Positions 52,533 through 53,552 of a stretch of DNA of 53,552 nucleotides are shown piece after piece. Source of the stretch: Exiguobacterium sp. J17977. Its GTDB lineage: Bacteria; Bacillota; Bacilli; Exiguobacteriales; Exiguobacteriaceae. The first letter of the stretch is position 1, and every line of letters starts with the position of its first letter. A model generated the notes under the pieces. The model ran no database searches and had not been told where the DNA came from. It worked only from the letters and a program-made list of their open reading frames with translations. The DNA lies in contig NZ_JAEQBB010000011.1 in NCBI RefSeq assembly GCF_018616375.1, forward strand, positions 1-53,552, read 5' to 3'. The translations under genes and the position numbers were made by a program.

Positions 52533-53177
52533 ATGAAGGTACAGGGATTTTTAAGATTGTTTTGGACGACGCTCGTCTTTGGGACGTTGTTTGGGTTTGT
52601 CATGAACTTACTGGCCAATCCAGGCTATTTAGTGAGTCAATCTTGGGAAGCAATCGTCACGGCGCTTAGCTACTCGAGCACGTGGACGGGAATTAGCATG
52701 ATGGGGTTCTTTGCTTATTTGATTGTCCACCGGGTTGGGTTGGACTTGTTCCGAGGACCGAGGTTATGGAATCGCGTGCAAGTAGTATTGATCGCCTTTG
52801 CGTTATTTGATGCGGTATATCTTCGCATGCTCGCGTTCGGCAACGATCATATGTGGCGCTATATCGGTGAGATGGTCGTATTGGTGTTAGTATCTTGGAT
52901 TATCGCGACGAGTAAGGCGAAACAGACGAACGCGAGTGCGTTCATCCCGACGCTCTTCTTGATGATCGTTATCACGTTGATTGAATGGATTCCAGCCCTT
53001 CAGGCGACGGATGAAATTGCCCTCTTGTGGCCGGCGTTAGCGACGCTCGTGTTTGCCAATGCGTATCAAGTCTTGATGCTGCATCGCTTCCAAGCACCTG
53101 CTCAGGCAGAGAGCGTCAAACCGTCGACGGCAGGCAAGGCCAAGACGAAGAAACGTGTGTCATCTAAATCATCGTGA
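52533..53177 (+). CDS. kbaA: KbaA-like membrane protein
   Basis: Polytopic protein of about six transmembrane helices resembling KbaA, which in B. subtilis activates the KinB sporulation kinase pathway. Similar N-terminal sequence, length (214 aa against about 198) and position after salA support the call. The basic C-terminal tail (KAKTKKRVSSKSS) is extra. B. subtilis has gerD between salA and kbaA and pdaB after it; both are absent. In an apparently non-sporulating organism its role must be different or vestigial. Confidence 0.78.
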   Translation: MKVQGFLRLFWTTLVFGTLFGFVMNLLANPGYLVSQSWEAIVTALSYSSTWTGISMMGFFAYLIVHRVGLDLFRGPRLWNRVQVVLIAFALFDAVYLRMLAFGNDHMWRYIGEMVVLVLVSWIIATSKAKQTNASAFIPTLFLMIVITLIEWIPALQATDEIALLWPALATLVFANAYQVLMLHRFQAPAQAESVKPSTAGKAKTKKRVSSKSS

Positions 53178-53190
53178 CAGCGTACTCGTA

Positions 53191-53220
53191 CAAGCTCAGA
53201 CATTCGTCTGGGCTTGTTTG
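53191..53220 (+). terminator. Intrinsic terminator after kbaA
   Basis: CAAGCTCAGAC pairs with GTCTGGGCTTG (one G-U) across ATTC, followed by TTTGTTTG. Confidence 0.87.
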
Positions 53221-53285
53221 TTTGAAACGTTCTTTCGTTCAGCTACAACGTGTAAAACAAAAATAAAGTTTTTTTAGAAAAACAG

Positions 53286-53314
53286 TTGACGAAAATGGGG
53301 GGCGCTGATATATT
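53286..53314 (+). promoter_or_regulatory. rRNA operon promoter P1
   Basis: TTGACG (53286-53291), 17-nt spacer, TATATT (53309-53314), with A/T-rich sequence upstream (possible UP element around 53255-53284). Confidence 0.85.
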
Positions 53315-53379
53315 AATAAACGTCGCTGCTGTTCAAATATGAACAACAGAAAGCGAATGAAAAAAATAATAAAAAACGG

Positions 53380-53408
53380 TTGACTTTAAAAAGTCAAATC
53401 GCTATTAT
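53380..53408 (+). promoter_or_regulatory. rRNA operon promoter P2
   Basis: TTGACT (53380-53385), 17-nt spacer, TATTAT (53403-53408), 94 nt after P1, preceded by an A-rich tract. Tandem P1-P2 is the normal rrn arrangement in Bacillales. Confidence 0.88.
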
Positions 53409-53414
53409 TAAAAA

Positions 53415-53524
53415 GTCGCTAACACGACAACATTTGGTCTTTGAAAACTGAACGATGAGGCAAAAATGATTTACAATTTTTGAATGAAGCGCAAGCTTCG
53501 TCATTTTTAAAGAGCTATATCAAA
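53415..53524 (+). other. rRNA operon leader
   Basis: Transcribed leader before 16S rRNA. TTTGAAAACTGAAC (around 53442) is the typical rrn leader sequence of Bacillales, and GAAGC-GCAA-GCTTC forms a GNRA-capped hairpin near 53487. The 5' half of the 16S processing stem should be here; its partner is outside the window. Confidence 0.75.
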
Positions 53525-53552
53525 TTCTTTGGAGAGTTTGATCCTGGCTCAG
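53525..53552 (+). rRNA. rrs: 16S rRNA, 5' end (partial)
   Basis: GGAGAGTTTGATCCTGGCTC is the universal 16S 5' sequence, at 53531-53550. The mature end is placed near 53525 by comparison with B. subtilis; the remaining ~1.5 kb is outside the window. Confidence 0.96.

Overview
The window is a 53.5 kb block of core chromosome from a low-to-mid GC Firmicute of the order Bacillales. It opens inside the last ~38 nt of a 5S rRNA and closes at the first ~28 nt of a 16S rRNA, so it is the interval between two co-directional rRNA operons. Every gene I can support is on the + strand. Gene order (ctsR-mcsA-mcsB-clpC-radA-yacL-ispD-ispF-gltX-cysE-cysS-mrnC-rlmB-rae1-sigH-rpmG-secE-nusG-rplK, then rpoBC, str, S10, spc and alpha operons, then ecfA1-ecfA2-ecfT-truA-rplM-rpsI-salA-kbaA) matches the Bacillus subtilis origin-proximal region. 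It lacks disA, the L7Ae-like gene between rpoC and rpsL, and the spore genes cwlD, gerD and pdaB. Moderate GC, no spore genes and the protein sequences suggest an asporogenous Bacillales such as Exiguobacterium; the genus is an inference.

Layout. (1) 1-4650: 5S end with tandem terminators, then the CtsR-controlled ctsR-mcsA-mcsB-clpC protein-quality-control operon with its operator on the promoter. (2) 4665-8430: radA, yacL, ispD, ispF. (3) 8440-14100: gltX, a cysteine T-box leader, then cysE-cysS-mrnC-rlmB-rae1, tightly overlapped. (4) 14186-15954: sigH, rpmG, secE, nusG. (5) 15960-18560: rplK-rplA and, behind an L10-type attenuator leader, rplJ-rplL. (6) 18588-26548: a 16S-type methyltransferase gene, rpoB, rpoC. 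(7) 26556-31330: str operon rpsL-rpsG-fusA-tuf behind a ~245 nt structured leader. (8) 31383-31892: a small nucleotidyltransferase gene inserted between tuf and the S10 operon. (9) 31950-47100: the S10, spc and alpha ribosomal protein clusters, with secY, adk, map, infA and rpoA. (10) 47123-51400: ECF-transporter energizing module, truA, rplM-rpsI. (11) 51451-53220: salA and kbaA. (12) 53286-53552: tandem rRNA promoters, leader and the start of 16S rRNA.

Together the genes build the translation and transcription machinery (about 30 ribosomal proteins, RNA polymerase alpha, beta and beta', NusG, EF-G, EF-Tu, IF1, two aminoacyl-tRNA synthetases, rRNA and tRNA modification), export (SecY, SecE), N-terminal methionine removal, proteolysis of damaged proteins, isoprenoid precursor synthesis and vitamin transport. 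I saw no mobile element, CRISPR array, toxin-antitoxin pair or phage gene. The interest lies in non-coding leaders between operons, a few gene absences against the B. subtilis order, a zinc-free S14 in the main spc operon, and the inserted nucleotidyltransferase. I do not see a convincing undescribed multi-gene system. All RNA structures were found by eye; none was folded computationally.
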